40,644 bases of DNA from Minisyncoccota bacterium (GCA_018063015.1 JAGORC010000004.1:1-40644), one strand, 5' to 3'; counted from the first letter of the stretch, positions 6,799 to 13,609 are shown. Translations and numbers: made by a program. Notes: generated from the sequence alone by a model not told the origin.

Positions 6799-7474
6799 AG
6801 AACGTGAGGATTTAATAAAGTTTATTTTAGACTATGTAAAAAAAATTCCAGAGAAATCTGTTTTAGTTATTACTTCTAAAATAGTTGCTTTATCAGAAGG
6901 AAGAACTAAGGTGATAAAAGATCAGAAAGAAAAGATCGAGATTATAAAACAAGAGAGTGACTTTATGTTTAGAACTAAATATACTTGGCTTACCATTAAA
7001 GATGGTATGGTTATGGCTTCTGCTGGAGTGGATGAATCTAATGCAAAAGGTAAATTAATACTTTTACCCAAAGATAGTTTTAAATCAGCTGAATATATTC
7101 GTAAAGAATTAAAGAAACATTTCAAGATAAAAAATCTTGGGATATTAATAACCGATAGTAGAATTTTTCCTTTGCGTGCAGGTATTGTAGGTGTTGCCTT
7201 AGGTTATTCTGGGTTTAAGGGTGTTCGTGACTATAGAGGTAAAAAAGATATTTTTGGTAGAATTTTGAAGTTTTCTCGTACTGATGTTGCTGATAGTTTA
7301 GCCACTGCAGCAGTACTTCCTATGGGGGAAGGTGACGAAAGACAGCCAATAGCACTAGTGACGGATTCTAATGTTGAATTTAGAGACAAGGTAGATAAAA
7401 AGGAATTAAAAATAAATATAAAAGAAGATTTATACATGCCTTTTTTTCAGGGATTTTTAAGAAAAAATAACTAA
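6764..7474 (+). CDS. CofE-like (F420-0:gamma-glutamyl ligase family) protein
   Basis: The 236-residue protein resembles the F420_ligase domain: VLVITSKIVALSEGR near the start, VMASAGVDESNAKGK in the middle, then LGILITDSRIFPLRAGIVGVALGYSGFKGVRDYRG. In methanogens and actinobacteria this family adds glutamate to coenzyme F420-0. No other F420 gene is visible here and CPR bacteria are not known for F420, so the substrate is open. The domain with its metal and nucleotide-binding acidic residues seems complete. The start overlaps the transporter gene by 35 bases. The stop shares bases with a 20-codon ORF. Confidence 0.7.
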   Translation: MQIKTFKTRVFKEREDLIKFILDYVKKIPEKSVLVITSKIVALSEGRTKVIKDQKEKIEIIKQESDFMFRTKYTWLTIKDGMVMASAGVDESNAKGKLILLPKDSFKSAEYIRKELKKHFKIKNLGILITDSRIFPLRAGIVGVALGYSGFKGVRDYRGKKDIFGRILKFSRTDVADSLATAAVLPMGEGDERQPIALVTDSNVEFRDKVDKKELKINIKEDLYMPFFQGFLRKNN

Positions 7475-7536
7475 TGAGAATATTAATTGTAAACAATAAA
7501 ATTAAACATATTAAAGAAGTTAAAAAACTTTTTTAA
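7474..7536 (+). pseudogene. 20-codon ORF, possible remnant of a class I glutamine amidotransferase
   Basis: ATG 7474 overlaps the stop of the CofE-like gene (TAATG), as in translationally coupled genes. The 20 residues begin MRILIVNN and end in KHIKEVKKLF, which looks like the first strand and helix of class I glutamine amidotransferases. A hairpin and the stop codon end it at once. It may be a gene remnant, a tiny coupled peptide, or chance. Confidence 0.35.
7513..7534 (+). terminator. Terminator of the secE-nusG-rplK-VUT-CofE unit
   Basis: AAAGAAGTT-AAAA-AACTTTTTT forms a 9-bp stem with one G-U pair, ending in six T. It is AT-rich, so strength is uncertain. Confidence 0.55.
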
Positions 7537-7555
7537 AGGAAATAAATTAACAATA

Positions 7556-7584
7556 TTGGCTTTTGTATTGTTTAGGAGTATATT
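7556..7584 (+). promoter_or_regulatory. Promoter of the dCMP deaminase-MazG pair
   Basis: TTGGCT (7556-7561) and TATATT (7579-7584) are 17 bases apart. The -10 ends 6 bases before ATG 7591, so the mRNA is probably leaderless. Confidence 0.65.
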
Positions 7585-7590
7585 AAAGAA

Positions 7591-8067
7591 ATGAAAAAGG
7601 TGAACAAAAATAAAACCTTGCCTAGAAAAGCCATATCTTGGGATGAATGTTTTATGAGAATGGCACATGTGATATCAGAGAGGTCTAAGGATCCTTCTAC
7701 TCAAGCAGGAGCTGTTGTTGTCGATGCTATGAATGTAGTTGTGGGAGTAGGGTACAATGGGTTCCCTAGAGGAATACAAAACGATGACCTGCCTTGGGAT
7801 AAGTCTGGAGAATTAGATGAGACTAAGTATGCGTATGTGTGTCACGCAGAAGAAAATGCAATATACAATGCCAACAATTCTACTAAAGGATGCAAGATTT
7901 ACTGCACACTGTTCCCATGCAATGAATGTGCTAAGACCTTAATACAAAACGGAATAAAAGAAGTAATTTATGAAAGTGATAAATATGCCAATACTCCAAT
8001 AGTAAGAGCTTCCAAGAAAATGTTTCAATTAACAAAAATAAAAGTTAGACAGTTTAAATCTAAATAA
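7591..8067 (+). CDS. dCMP deaminase
   Basis: The 158-residue protein is a zinc-dependent deoxycytidylate deaminase of the cytidine deaminase superfamily. The zinc and catalytic residues appear as H85-A-E87 in VCHAEENAI and as C110/C113 in TLFPCNEC. DPSTQAGAVVVD and GVGYNGFPRG are typical of the dCMP/ComEB group. It converts dCMP to dUMP, the substrate of ThyA encoded 1.2 kb away on the opposite strand. The MazG-like gene follows after 4 bases. The start is fixed by the -10 box 6 bases upstream; no Shine-Dalgarno is present. Confidence 0.92.
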   Translation: MKKVNKNKTLPRKAISWDECFMRMAHVISERSKDPSTQAGAVVVDAMNVVVGVGYNGFPRGIQNDDLPWDKSGELDETKYAYVCHAEENAIYNANNSTKGCKIYCTLFPCNECAKTLIQNGIKEVIYESDKYANTPIVRASKKMFQLTKIKVRQFKSK

Positions 8068-8071
8068 TAAA

Positions 8072-8401
8072 ATGATTGATCTAAAAGAATTACAAAAAGA
8101 AGTAATGCGAAATAAAATAGAGAAAGGGTTTAATACTACCGATATATCTCTAGAATTCTGCAGAGCTCACGAAGAACTATCAGAAGCATTTTCTAAATGG
8201 AACAAGAATCAGGATGGAGTAGCAGAGGAGTTTGCTGATGTTGCTATCTTTGTACTCGGGATGTGCGAACAACTTGGTTATGACCTAGAAACAGAACTTG
8301 TACGCAAGATAGAAATAAACAAAAATCGTAAATATATAAAGACCAAATCCCCAGACGGGAAGGATGTCTTCGTTAGGGTGAAGACAGAAATAGACCCCTA
8401 A
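8072..8401 (+). CDS. MazG-like nucleotide pyrophosphohydrolase
   Basis: This 109-residue all-alpha protein has the NTP-PPase pattern: CRAHEELSEAFSKW in the first metal-binding helix, then EEFADVAIFVLGMCEQLGYDLE in the second, supplying the E/D residues that hold magnesium. Members hydrolyse (d)NTPs to (d)NMPs and pyrophosphate. Next to dCMP deaminase it could supply dCMP or dUMP from triphosphates for thymidylate synthesis, or clean the pool of damaged nucleotides. The exact substrate cannot be read from the sequence. Confidence 0.8.
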   Translation: MIDLKELQKEVMRNKIEKGFNTTDISLEFCRAHEELSEAFSKWNKNQDGVAEEFADVAIFVLGMCEQLGYDLETELVRKIEINKNRKYIKTKSPDGKDVFVRVKTEIDP

Positions 8402-8406
8402 TCTAT

Positions 8407-8435
8407 TTGACTAAAAATGAATATTGATGTATAAT
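8407..8435 (+). promoter_or_regulatory. Promoter of the small orphan gene at 8474
   Basis: TTGACT (8407-8412) and TATAAT (8430-8435), spacer 17. This near-consensus promoter gives a leader of about 32 bases. Confidence 0.75.
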
Positions 8436-8473
8436 ACAAAGGTAAACTAGTTCAAAACCCCTAAATTCATTTT

Positions 8474-8677
8474 ATGAAAAGAGTACAAGTTTTTTTCCAT
8501 TACTCTACATCTGCAGTATGGAATCCCCAACCAATCGATGTAACTGTCGAATATGAAGGGGTGTTCGATAAAATGTTCGAAGAAATCAAAAAGACTGCAG
8601 CAGAGCTGGTAGAAAAGAAAATTGGCAAACATAAGGCCATCATCACAGGTATGGTACACAGAACCTCTATGTATTAA
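8474..8677 (+). CDS. Small protein of unknown function (67 residues)
   Basis: I do not recognise this protein. It has no membrane segment or cysteine. A likely beta-strand pair (residues 2-10 and 20-28) is followed by a helix (about 30-48) and a final strand, an alpha/beta layout. It has its own strong promoter and terminator. Its five Ile codons are four ATC and one ATT with no ATA, unlike neighbouring housekeeping genes where ATA is common. This suggests a separately acquired or unusually expressed gene. Confidence 0.65.
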   Translation: MKRVQVFFHYSTSAVWNPQPIDVTVEYEGVFDKMFEEIKKTAAELVEKKIGKHKAIITGMVHRTSMY

Positions 8678-8699
8678 TTAAACCAGAAAAAAACTAGAA

Positions 8700-8720
8700 A
8701 CCCCGCTCATAAGGCGGGGT
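8700..8720. terminator. Bidirectional terminator between the small gene and dfrA
   Basis: ACCCCGC and GCGGGGT form a 7-bp GC-rich stem. T-rich sequence follows on the + strand (GCTTTTATTT) and, read the other way, on the - strand, so it can end both converging transcripts. Confidence 0.75.
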
Positions 8721-8724
8721 GCTT

Positions 8725-9249
8725 TTATTTCTTCTCGTAAACTACGAAAGAGTAGGGGTAGGTATTCTTCTCATCTTTGTCGTGGTCTTCCCGAGATACT
8801 TCTTTCCATTCAGGGCCGAAGTTAGGGAAGAATACTTCTGCATCTGGGAATGATTCATGAACGTGAGTTATATATAGTCTGTTTGCTTTTTCAAGCATGA
8901 GTTTATAAATCATTCCTCCTCCAATAACGAATGCCTCTTCCTCTTCTCCTGTTGTGCTTTCTAGTAAATTCATAAGTTCATCTATGGAGTGAACTATTTC
9001 TGCCCCTTCTGTTTTAAATGTTTCATCTAGGGTTATTATTATGTTTCTTCTGTTAGGAAGTAGTCGGCCCACTTGTTTACCTGTTTCGTCAGTTTTGAGT
9101 GACTCAAAGGTTTTCTGTCCCATTATGACTATGTGACCAGCAGTTGTTTCTCGGAAATGTTTCATGTCTGCTGGTAGATTCCAGAGAAGATCATTCTTCT
9201 TTCCGATTTCATTATTATTACCTATGGCTGATATTATTGAAATAATCAT
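8725..9249 (-). CDS. folA: Dihydrofolate reductase
   Basis: The 174-residue protein is a typical chromosomal DHFR. It begins MIISIISAIGNNNEIGKKNDLLWNLP, with the substrate-loop tryptophan, and has DMKHFRETTAGHIVIMGQKTFESL and the NADPH segment AFVIGGGMIYKLML. It regenerates tetrahydrofolate from the dihydrofolate made by ThyA. The gene follows thyA with a 2-base gap in one operon. It ends close to a bidirectional terminator. The folate-active-site acid is the D of ADMKHFR. Confidence 0.96.
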   Translation of the reverse strand: MIISIISAIGNNNEIGKKNDLLWNLPADMKHFRETTAGHIVIMGQKTFESLKTDETGKQVGRLLPNRRNIIITLDETFKTEGAEIVHSIDELMNLLESTTGEEEEAFVIGGGMIYKLMLEKANRLYITHVHESFPDAEVFFPNFGPEWKEVSREDHDKDEKNTYPYSFVVYEKK

Positions 9250-9251
9250 AT

Positions 9252-10193
9252 TTAGACGGCTATAGGAGCCTTTATTCCTTCATGAGGATTGTAATCAGTT
9301 AGTTCAAAGTCATCTATTGTGAAATCTTCTATTTTATTTTTGTTAGGATTTATCTTCATTTTAGGTAGTGGACGGATGTCGGCTCTTCTAGAGAGTTGAA
9401 GATTCGCTTGATCTATGTGATTTGAATATAGATGAACGTCTCCTCCTGTCCATACGAACTCTCCTGGTTTGAGTCCTGTGATTTGAGCAAGAATCATTGT
9501 GAATATTGCATACGAGGCAATATTGAAAGGCACTCCTAAGAAAGTATCACAGCTTCTCTGGTACAGCTGACAAGATAATTTGCCATTAGCAACATAAAAT
9601 TGGAAGAAGCAGTGACATGGAGGAAGTCCGGCCTTAGACATTTCTTCTATGTCCGCTACATTCCAAGCAGAAACAATCATTCTTCTGGAGTCCGGAGTGT
9701 TTTTAATTTGGTTTATAACATTTTGAAGTTGATCTATATGACCTCCGTTTGGGGTTGGCCAGCTTCTCCATTGATAACCATAAATAGGTCCCAGGTTTCC
9801 ATATTCTTTTGCGAACTGAGTATCTGTTTTTATTTTTTCTACGAATTCTTTTATACCAGAATCCCATTCAGGGCTACCAACTTCTGGGACGGCAAGTTTA
9901 TTTTTAATGAGATATGCCTTAAAAGGCCATTCGTCCCATATATGGACATTATTATCTGCTAGATATTTGAGATTAGTGTCTCCTCTCATAAACCACAAGA
10001 GTTCATGGATTATAGATTTAATAGGTACTTTCTTGGTTGTTAGAAGAGGGAAGCCGTCCTCAAGGTTAAACCTCATTTGATAACCGAATACACTTTTTGT
10101 TCCAGTACCAGTCCTGTCACTCTTTTCAGTTCCAGTTTTAATAATATGTTCTAGGAGATCTAAGTATTGTTCATCGACGTGTTTACCTTGCAT
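9252..10193 (-). CDS. thyA: Thymidylate synthase ThyA
   Basis: The 313-residue classical (folate-dependent, non-flavin) thymidylate synthase is similar in length to the longer Lactobacillus type. It shows the phosphate-binding [16 protein letters not shown], the catalytic cysteine in [12 protein letters not shown], and [18 protein letters not shown]. It methylates dUMP to dTMP with methylene-tetrahydrofolate. The promoter places the -10 six bases before the ATG, so the mRNA is probably leaderless. dfrA follows in the same operon. Together with dCMP deaminase and FolD in this window it gives a nearly complete thymidylate cycle. Confidence 0.97.
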   Translation of the reverse strand: MQGKHVDEQYLDLLEHIIKTGTEKSDRTGTGTKSVFGYQMRFNLEDGFPLLTTKKVPIKSIIHELLWFMRGDTNLKYLADNNVHIWDEWPFKAYLIKNKLAVPEVGSPEWDSGIKEFVEKIKTDTQFAKEYGNLGPIYGYQWRSWPTPNGGHIDQLQNVINQIKNTPDSRRMIVSAWNVADIEEMSKAGLPPCHCFFQFYVANGKLSCQLYQRSCDTFLGVPFNIASYAIFTMILAQITGLKPGEFVWTGGDVHLYSNHIDQANLQLSRRADIRPLPKMKINPNKNKIEDFTIDDFELTDYNPHEGIKAPIAV

Positions 10194-10199
10194 GTTGTT

Positions 10200-10228
10200 A
10201 GTATAACTTTAAAAACTTTCCTTAACAA
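10200..10228 (-). promoter_or_regulatory. Promoter of thyA-dfrA
   Basis: On the - strand TTGTTA (10228-10223) and TATACT (10205-10200) are 17 bases apart, and the -10 ends exactly 6 bases before the ATG at 10193 (leaderless). It lies back to back with the helicase promoter. Confidence 0.7.
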
Positions 10229-10230
10229 AT

Positions 10231-10259
10231 TTGACAAAATTGAATTTAAATGCTAAATT
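10231..10259 (+). promoter_or_regulatory. Promoter of the DEAD-box helicase gene
   Basis: TTGACA (10231-10236) and TAAATT (10254-10259) are 17 bases apart, with TGC before the -10. Only 2 bases separate its -35 from that of thyA on the other strand. Confidence 0.75.
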
Positions 10260-10265
10260 TTAAAA

Positions 10266-10368
10266 ATCATTCTCACTTCCGCCAAAGGCGGACGAGCTTA
10301 TTATAACGAGAACTGACGATTGTGGAAATTAGCATTGTTTGTCAAAGAGCTAGTGTCCATGACAAAAA
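10266..10368 (+). promoter_or_regulatory. Structured 5' leader of the DEAD-box helicase mRNA
   Basis: The leader of about 103 bases is the longest in the window apart from those of tuf and rpsN. It holds TCCGCC-AAA-GGCGGA (10278-10292) and, just before the start codon, TTTGTCA (10338-10344) pairing with TGACAAA (10360-10366) around a 15-base loop. Autoregulation by such leaders is known for some bacterial RNA helicases; here it is inference. Confidence 0.45.
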
Positions 10369-11640
10369 ATGCATATGAAAACATCGTACGGAAGAGGTCC
10401 GAAGAAGTTCGGTCACTCTAAATTTGGCTCTAAGCCTAAACCTCGTTTTGGTTCAAAACCAAGCGGACCTGCTAGCTCAGGTAGATTTAAAAGTAAATTC
10501 AAATCTAGTTCTAAGAGGAGTGGAGGAGGTAGAGGGTCAAGAATAGATTATTCTCGTTTTATAAAGAAAGCAGAACACGTAGAGGAAAAGCCCTATAAGG
10601 CAAAACATAGTTTTATAGACTTTCCCTTCCATCCTCAGCTTCATAAGAATATTGCTAAAGCAGGATATATACACCCTAGGCCAATTCAAGATCAATCAAT
10701 ACCATCTACAATGGAAGGTAAGGATGTTTTTGGTATGGCTAATACTGGTACAGGTAAAACAGCCGCATTCTTACTTCCCCTTATAGATATGGTGATGAAA
10801 GACAGCAGGGAAAAGGTTTTAGTACTTGCACCTACTCGTGAACTAGCACTACAGATTGAAGCAGAGTTACGAACTCTAGCGGGAGGCTCAGGACTCTTTG
10901 GAGTGTCTGTTGTCGGAGGATTGCCAATCAATAAACAAATAAATGAAATAAGAATGGGAGTATCGTTTGTTATAGGAACTCCTGGAAGAGTAACAGACTT
11001 AATAAAAAGAAAAGTTCTAGATTTATCAAATTACAAGAGAGTAGTATTAGATGAAGCAGATAGAATGCTTGATATGGGATTCCGTGATGATATGGTGTTC
11101 ATTATTGGTAAGACTCATGCAGATAGACAAACTCTATTCTTCTCTGCAACACTTTCTCCTGAAATAAAGAAACTAACAACCCAATTCTTAAAGGACCCAG
11201 TATTTATTTCTGTTGTTTCTGGAGAAACAGCAAAGAATATTGATCAAGATGTAATTCATGTTAGAAGTAAAGAAGAGAAGATAGAAAGACTACATGAAGT
11301 ATTAAAGAAAGATGGCTCAGACAAAGTACTTATTTTCCGCGAAAGGAAGCACCATGTAGATGAACTTACTAAAGAACTAAACCATGCTGGATTTAAAGTT
11401 GGCTGTATTCATGGAGACAAAAGAAGTCGTGACAGAATTAGAACTCTTGATCTGTTCAAGCAAGATAAAATAAATATTTTAATTGCAACTGATGTTGCTG
11501 CACGAGGACTAGATATTCCAGATGTAACTCACGTAATAAACTTTGACGTTCCTCAGACTTATGAGACTTATGTTCATCGTATTGGCCGAACAGGACGCTC
11601 AGGCAAGAAGGGAACAGCCCTTACATTTGTAGGAGCATAA
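10369..11640 (+). CDS. DEAD-box ATP-dependent RNA helicase
   Basis: The 423-residue protein carries a basic, Gly/Ser/Lys-rich N-terminal extension (about 1-65) and then the two RecA-like domains. Seen in order: the Q motif (RPIQDQSIPS), ANTGTGKTAA, PTRELA, VLDEADRMLDMGF, FFSATLS, then VLIFRERK, TDVAARGLDIPDV and HRIGRTGRSGKKG. It ends right after motif VI, so there is no C-terminal RNA-binding tail; the basic N-terminus may replace it. Likely roles are ribosome assembly or mRNA unwinding. An in-frame second ATG lies 6 bases downstream of the first. It has its own promoter, structured leader and terminator. Confidence 0.95.
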   Translation: MHMKTSYGRGPKKFGHSKFGSKPKPRFGSKPSGPASSGRFKSKFKSSSKRSGGGRGSRIDYSRFIKKAEHVEEKPYKAKHSFIDFPFHPQLHKNIAKAGYIHPRPIQDQSIPSTMEGKDVFGMANTGTGKTAAFLLPLIDMVMKDSREKVLVLAPTRELALQIEAELRTLAGGSGLFGVSVVGGLPINKQINEIRMGVSFVIGTPGRVTDLIKRKVLDLSNYKRVVLDEADRMLDMGFRDDMVFIIGKTHADRQTLFFSATLSPEIKKLTTQFLKDPVFISVVSGETAKNIDQDVIHVRSKEEKIERLHEVLKKDGSDKVLIFRERKHHVDELTKELNHAGFKVGCIHGDKRSRDRIRTLDLFKQDKINILIATDVAARGLDIPDVTHVINFDVPQTYETYVHRIGRTGRSGKKGTALTFVGA

Positions 11641-11643
11641 AAT

Positions 11644-11671
11644 AAAAAACCCGACAGATGTCGGGTTTTTT
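11644..11671. terminator. Bidirectional terminator between the helicase gene and rpmB
   Basis: AAAAAACCCGACA/TGTCGGGTTTTTT is a long perfect inverted repeat around GA. It overlaps the stop codon of rpmB (11670-11672), so the two converging genes share one terminator with no spare base. Confidence 0.88.
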
Positions 11672-11921
11672 ATTTAGCTTTGATTAATCCGGCTTTTACT
11701 AAGGTTGGATAAGCACCGTTTTTCTTTATAGTTCGCATACCTCTAGCTGAAACTTCTATATTTATAGTTTTACCTAATTCAGGTACGAAAATCTTCTTCT
11801 TTTGAAGGTTTGTGTACTTTCTAGCCTTTCCGGTTGGGTTAAACTTAGTAGCACGAGTACGGTTTGAGTATCCGCCTCCCACAATTGAACCCTTTTTAGT
11901 TATTGCACATGTTTTCGCCAT
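11670..11921 (-). CDS. rpmB: 50S ribosomal protein L28
   Basis: The 83-residue bL28 begins MAKTCAITKKGSIVGGGYSN, with the typical RTRATKFNPT and the C-terminal VSARGMRTIKKNGA. It binds 23S rRNA near the exit-site region. No zinc cysteine pair is present. It is a monocistronic gene, divergent from the site-2 protease. Its stop codon lies in the T-run of the shared terminator. Confidence 0.93.
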   Translation of the reverse strand: MAKTCAITKKGSIVGGGYSNRTRATKFNPTGKARKYTNLQKKKIFVPELGKTINIEVSARGMRTIKKNGAYPTLVKAGLIKAK

Positions 11922-11930
11922 AGGTTTTTC

Positions 11931-11959
11931 ATGCTATCATTAAATTTACATTTATGCAA
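11931..11959 (-). promoter_or_regulatory. Promoter of rpmB
   Basis: On the - strand TTGCAT (11959-11954) and TAGCAT (11936-11931) are 17 bases apart, with TGA before the -10. The -10 ends 9 bases before the ATG. The -35 overlaps the first codons of the divergent protease gene. Confidence 0.6.
11932..11940 (+). promoter_or_regulatory. Extended -10 promoter of the site-2 protease gene
   Basis: TG-C-TATCAT ends 13 bases before ATG 11954. It overlaps the rpmB -10 on the opposite strand, so the two polymerases should exclude each other. Confidence 0.5.
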
Positions 11960-12577
11960 GCGGTAAATACCATATTTTATATAGCCATACTTATTATGTC
12001 TGTTGTAATTCACGAGGTATCTCATGGATTCATGGCAGAACGTTTCGGCGATAAAACAGCTCGGATGGCAGGCAGGCTAACTTTAAATCCATTAAATCAC
12101 CTAGACTTATTTGGTTCCATACTTTTGCCGGCACTTCTTTATATAACTTCTGGATTTGTTTTTGGATGGGCTAAACCAGTTCCTTATAATCCTGATAATT
12201 TGAGTAACAAAAGATGGGGGACAATGTGGGTTGCCTTAGCTGGAGTACTAGCCAATCTTCTGGTAGCTTTGTTCTTTGGTTTGATAATCAGATTTGCTCC
12301 TATGCTAGGAGTGGAGCTTCCTGGGTCTTTTTATTTCATAACATCTTCTATTGTTCTAGTGAATTTAGCATTAATGATATTTAATCTAGTACCTATCCCA
12401 CCACTTGATGGTTCTAAGGTTCTATTCTCTCTTTTGCCAGGATCTTTTTATAGAGTTACATCTTTTATTGAACAATATTCATTACCTTTGCTTTTAGTAT
12501 TTATATTATTCTTCTCAGACATACTCTATCCAGTGCTTTCTCTGCTATTTAGGCTTTTAACAGGTCTTAGCCTGTAG
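11954..12577 (+). CDS. Site-2 protease family (M50) membrane metallopeptidase
   Basis: The 207-residue protein has four or more membrane segments. The zinc motif HEVSH (20-24) lies inside the first, and the second-site motif NLVPIPPLDGSKVL is near residue 140, as in compact S2P proteins without PDZ domain. Such enzymes cut transmembrane segments, for example of anti-sigma factors or leftover signal peptides. The target here is unknown. The very short form is widespread in bacteria with reduced genomes. It is convergent with nothing and is followed 89 bases later by rpsL. Confidence 0.88.
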   Translation: MQAVNTIFYIAILIMSVVIHEVSHGFMAERFGDKTARMAGRLTLNPLNHLDLFGSILLPALLYITSGFVFGWAKPVPYNPDNLSNKRWGTMWVALAGVLANLLVALFFGLIIRFAPMLGVELPGSFYFITSSIVLVNLALMIFNLVPIPPLDGSKVLFSLLPGSFYRVTSFIEQYSLPLLLVFILFFSDILYPVLSLLFRLLTGLSL

Positions 12578-12608
12578 TATTTGCATTTTTTTGATAGTTG
12601 TAGTAGAT

Positions 12609-12614
12609 TATATT
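12609..12614 (+). promoter_or_regulatory. -10 box of the rpsL-rpsG operon
   Basis: TATATT (12609-12614) has no -35 at the usual distance; TTGCAT at 12581 is 22 bases away. The predicted start near 12621 coincides with the base of the next hairpin. Confidence 0.45.
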
Positions 12615-12621
12615 CGAAGCA

Positions 12622-12643
12622 AAAGGAGTCTACGGACTCTTTT
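12622..12643 (+). terminator. Terminator-like hairpin at the 5' end of the rpsL transcript
   Basis: AAAGGAGTC-TACG-GACTCTTTT gives a 9-bp stem with one G-U pair and a UACG (UNCG-type) tetraloop, followed by GTTTT. It begins at the predicted transcription start, as at secE, tuf and rpsS. Confidence 0.65.
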
Positions 12644-12666
12644 GTTTTAAGTGAAATTTATAGAAA

Positions 12667-13080
12667 ATGCCAACAATAAACCAATTAGTTAAAAGAAAAA
12701 GAACAATAACCCGCAAGAAGTCTAAGGCGGTTGCTTTAGCACGTGGATTCAATGTTCTAAAGAATAGACCAGTATTTTACCCAGCACCATTTAAGCGTGG
12801 AGTTTGCACTAAGGTGACTACTACAACCCCTAAGAAGCCTAACTCAGCTCTTCGAAAGATTGCTCGTGTTAGACTTACCAACGGAATGGAAGTTACAGCA
12901 TATATTCCAGGAGAAGGACACAACCTACAAGAACACTCTGTAGTTATGCTACGAGGTGGACGTGTTAAGGACTTGATTGGAGTTAGATATCACATAGTTA
13001 GAGGTGTGCTTGATACTCAAGGAGTAGAGAAGAGAAGACAAGGACGATCACTTTATGGTAATAAGAAACCTAAGAAATAA
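12667..13080 (+). CDS. rpsL: 30S ribosomal protein S12
   Basis: The 137-residue uS12 starts with [11 protein letters not shown] and has an insertion near 20-42, as in several non-E. coli bacteria. The decoding-site loop is [11 protein letters not shown], with the lysine of streptomycin-sensitive ribosomes. The second conserved loop reads [13 protein letters not shown], with Ile104 where most bacteria have Pro. It acts in decoding accuracy at the A site. It is first gene of the str-type operon with rpsG. Confidence 0.96.
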   Translation: MPTINQLVKRKRTITRKKSKAVALARGFNVLKNRPVFYPAPFKRGVCTKVTTTTPKKPNSALRKIARVRLTNGMEVTAYIPGEGHNLQEHSVVMLRGGRVKDLIGVRYHIVRGVLDTQGVEKRRQGRSLYGNKKPKK

Positions 13081-13093
13081 TTTTTAAATAGAA

Positions 13094-13564
13094 ATGCGAA
13101 GAAAAATAAAAAATAAAAATATAGTTCAACCTGATTTTATGTACAACTCTCAGAAATTAGAGAAGTTTATAAACTATGTTATGTGGTCAGGTAAGAAAGA
13201 AACTTCAAGAAAAATAGTCTATCAGGCTTTTGAAGTTATAAAGGAAAAAACAGGAAACCCTAATCCTCTTGAGGTTTTCGATCTAGCTATGAAAAACGCA
13301 GGTCCTCTTACAGAAGTAAGATCAAAGAGAATAGGAGGTGCTAACTATCAGGTTCCTCGTGAAGTTCGACCAGAGAGACGACTAGCGCTAGCTATGCGCT
13401 GGATCAGAGATGCTGCTCGAGGCAAGAAAGGAAGCCCTATGCATATTAAACTAGCTGATGAACTTATAGCTGCTTCAAAGAATGAAGGAGTTGCTATTAA
13501 AAAGAGAGAAGATACTCACAAAATGGCCGAAGCAAACAAAGCCTTCGCTCACTTTGCTTGGTAG
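13094..13564 (+). CDS. rpsG: 30S ribosomal protein S7
   Basis: The 156-residue uS7 starts MRRKIKNKNIVQPDFMYNSQ and carries KRIGGANYQVPREVRPERRLALAMRW and the C-terminal KKREDTHKMAEANKAFAHFAW. It organises the 3' domain of 16S rRNA and lies near the E site. It follows rpsL after 13 bases and is ended by a strong terminator, so fusA is a separate unit here. Confidence 0.97.
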   Translation: MRRKIKNKNIVQPDFMYNSQKLEKFINYVMWSGKKETSRKIVYQAFEVIKEKTGNPNPLEVFDLAMKNAGPLTEVRSKRIGGANYQVPREVRPERRLALAMRWIRDAARGKKGSPMHIKLADELIAASKNEGVAIKKREDTHKMAEANKAFAHFAW

Positions 13565-13585
13565 AACTAAAACTAATACAAAAAC

Positions 13586-13609
13586 AAAAATCCCCGAAAG
13601 GGGATTTTT
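13586..13609 (+). terminator. Terminator of rpsL-rpsG
   Basis: AAAAATCCCC-GAAA-GGGGATTTTT is a perfect 10-bp stem with GNRA tetraloop. The same core recurs after rplB (24961-24987). Confidence 0.88.

Noticed and set aside
10278-10292. TCCGCCAAAGGCGGA palindrome as a repeat element
   Set aside because: Only one copy is in the window; it was kept as part of the helicase leader.
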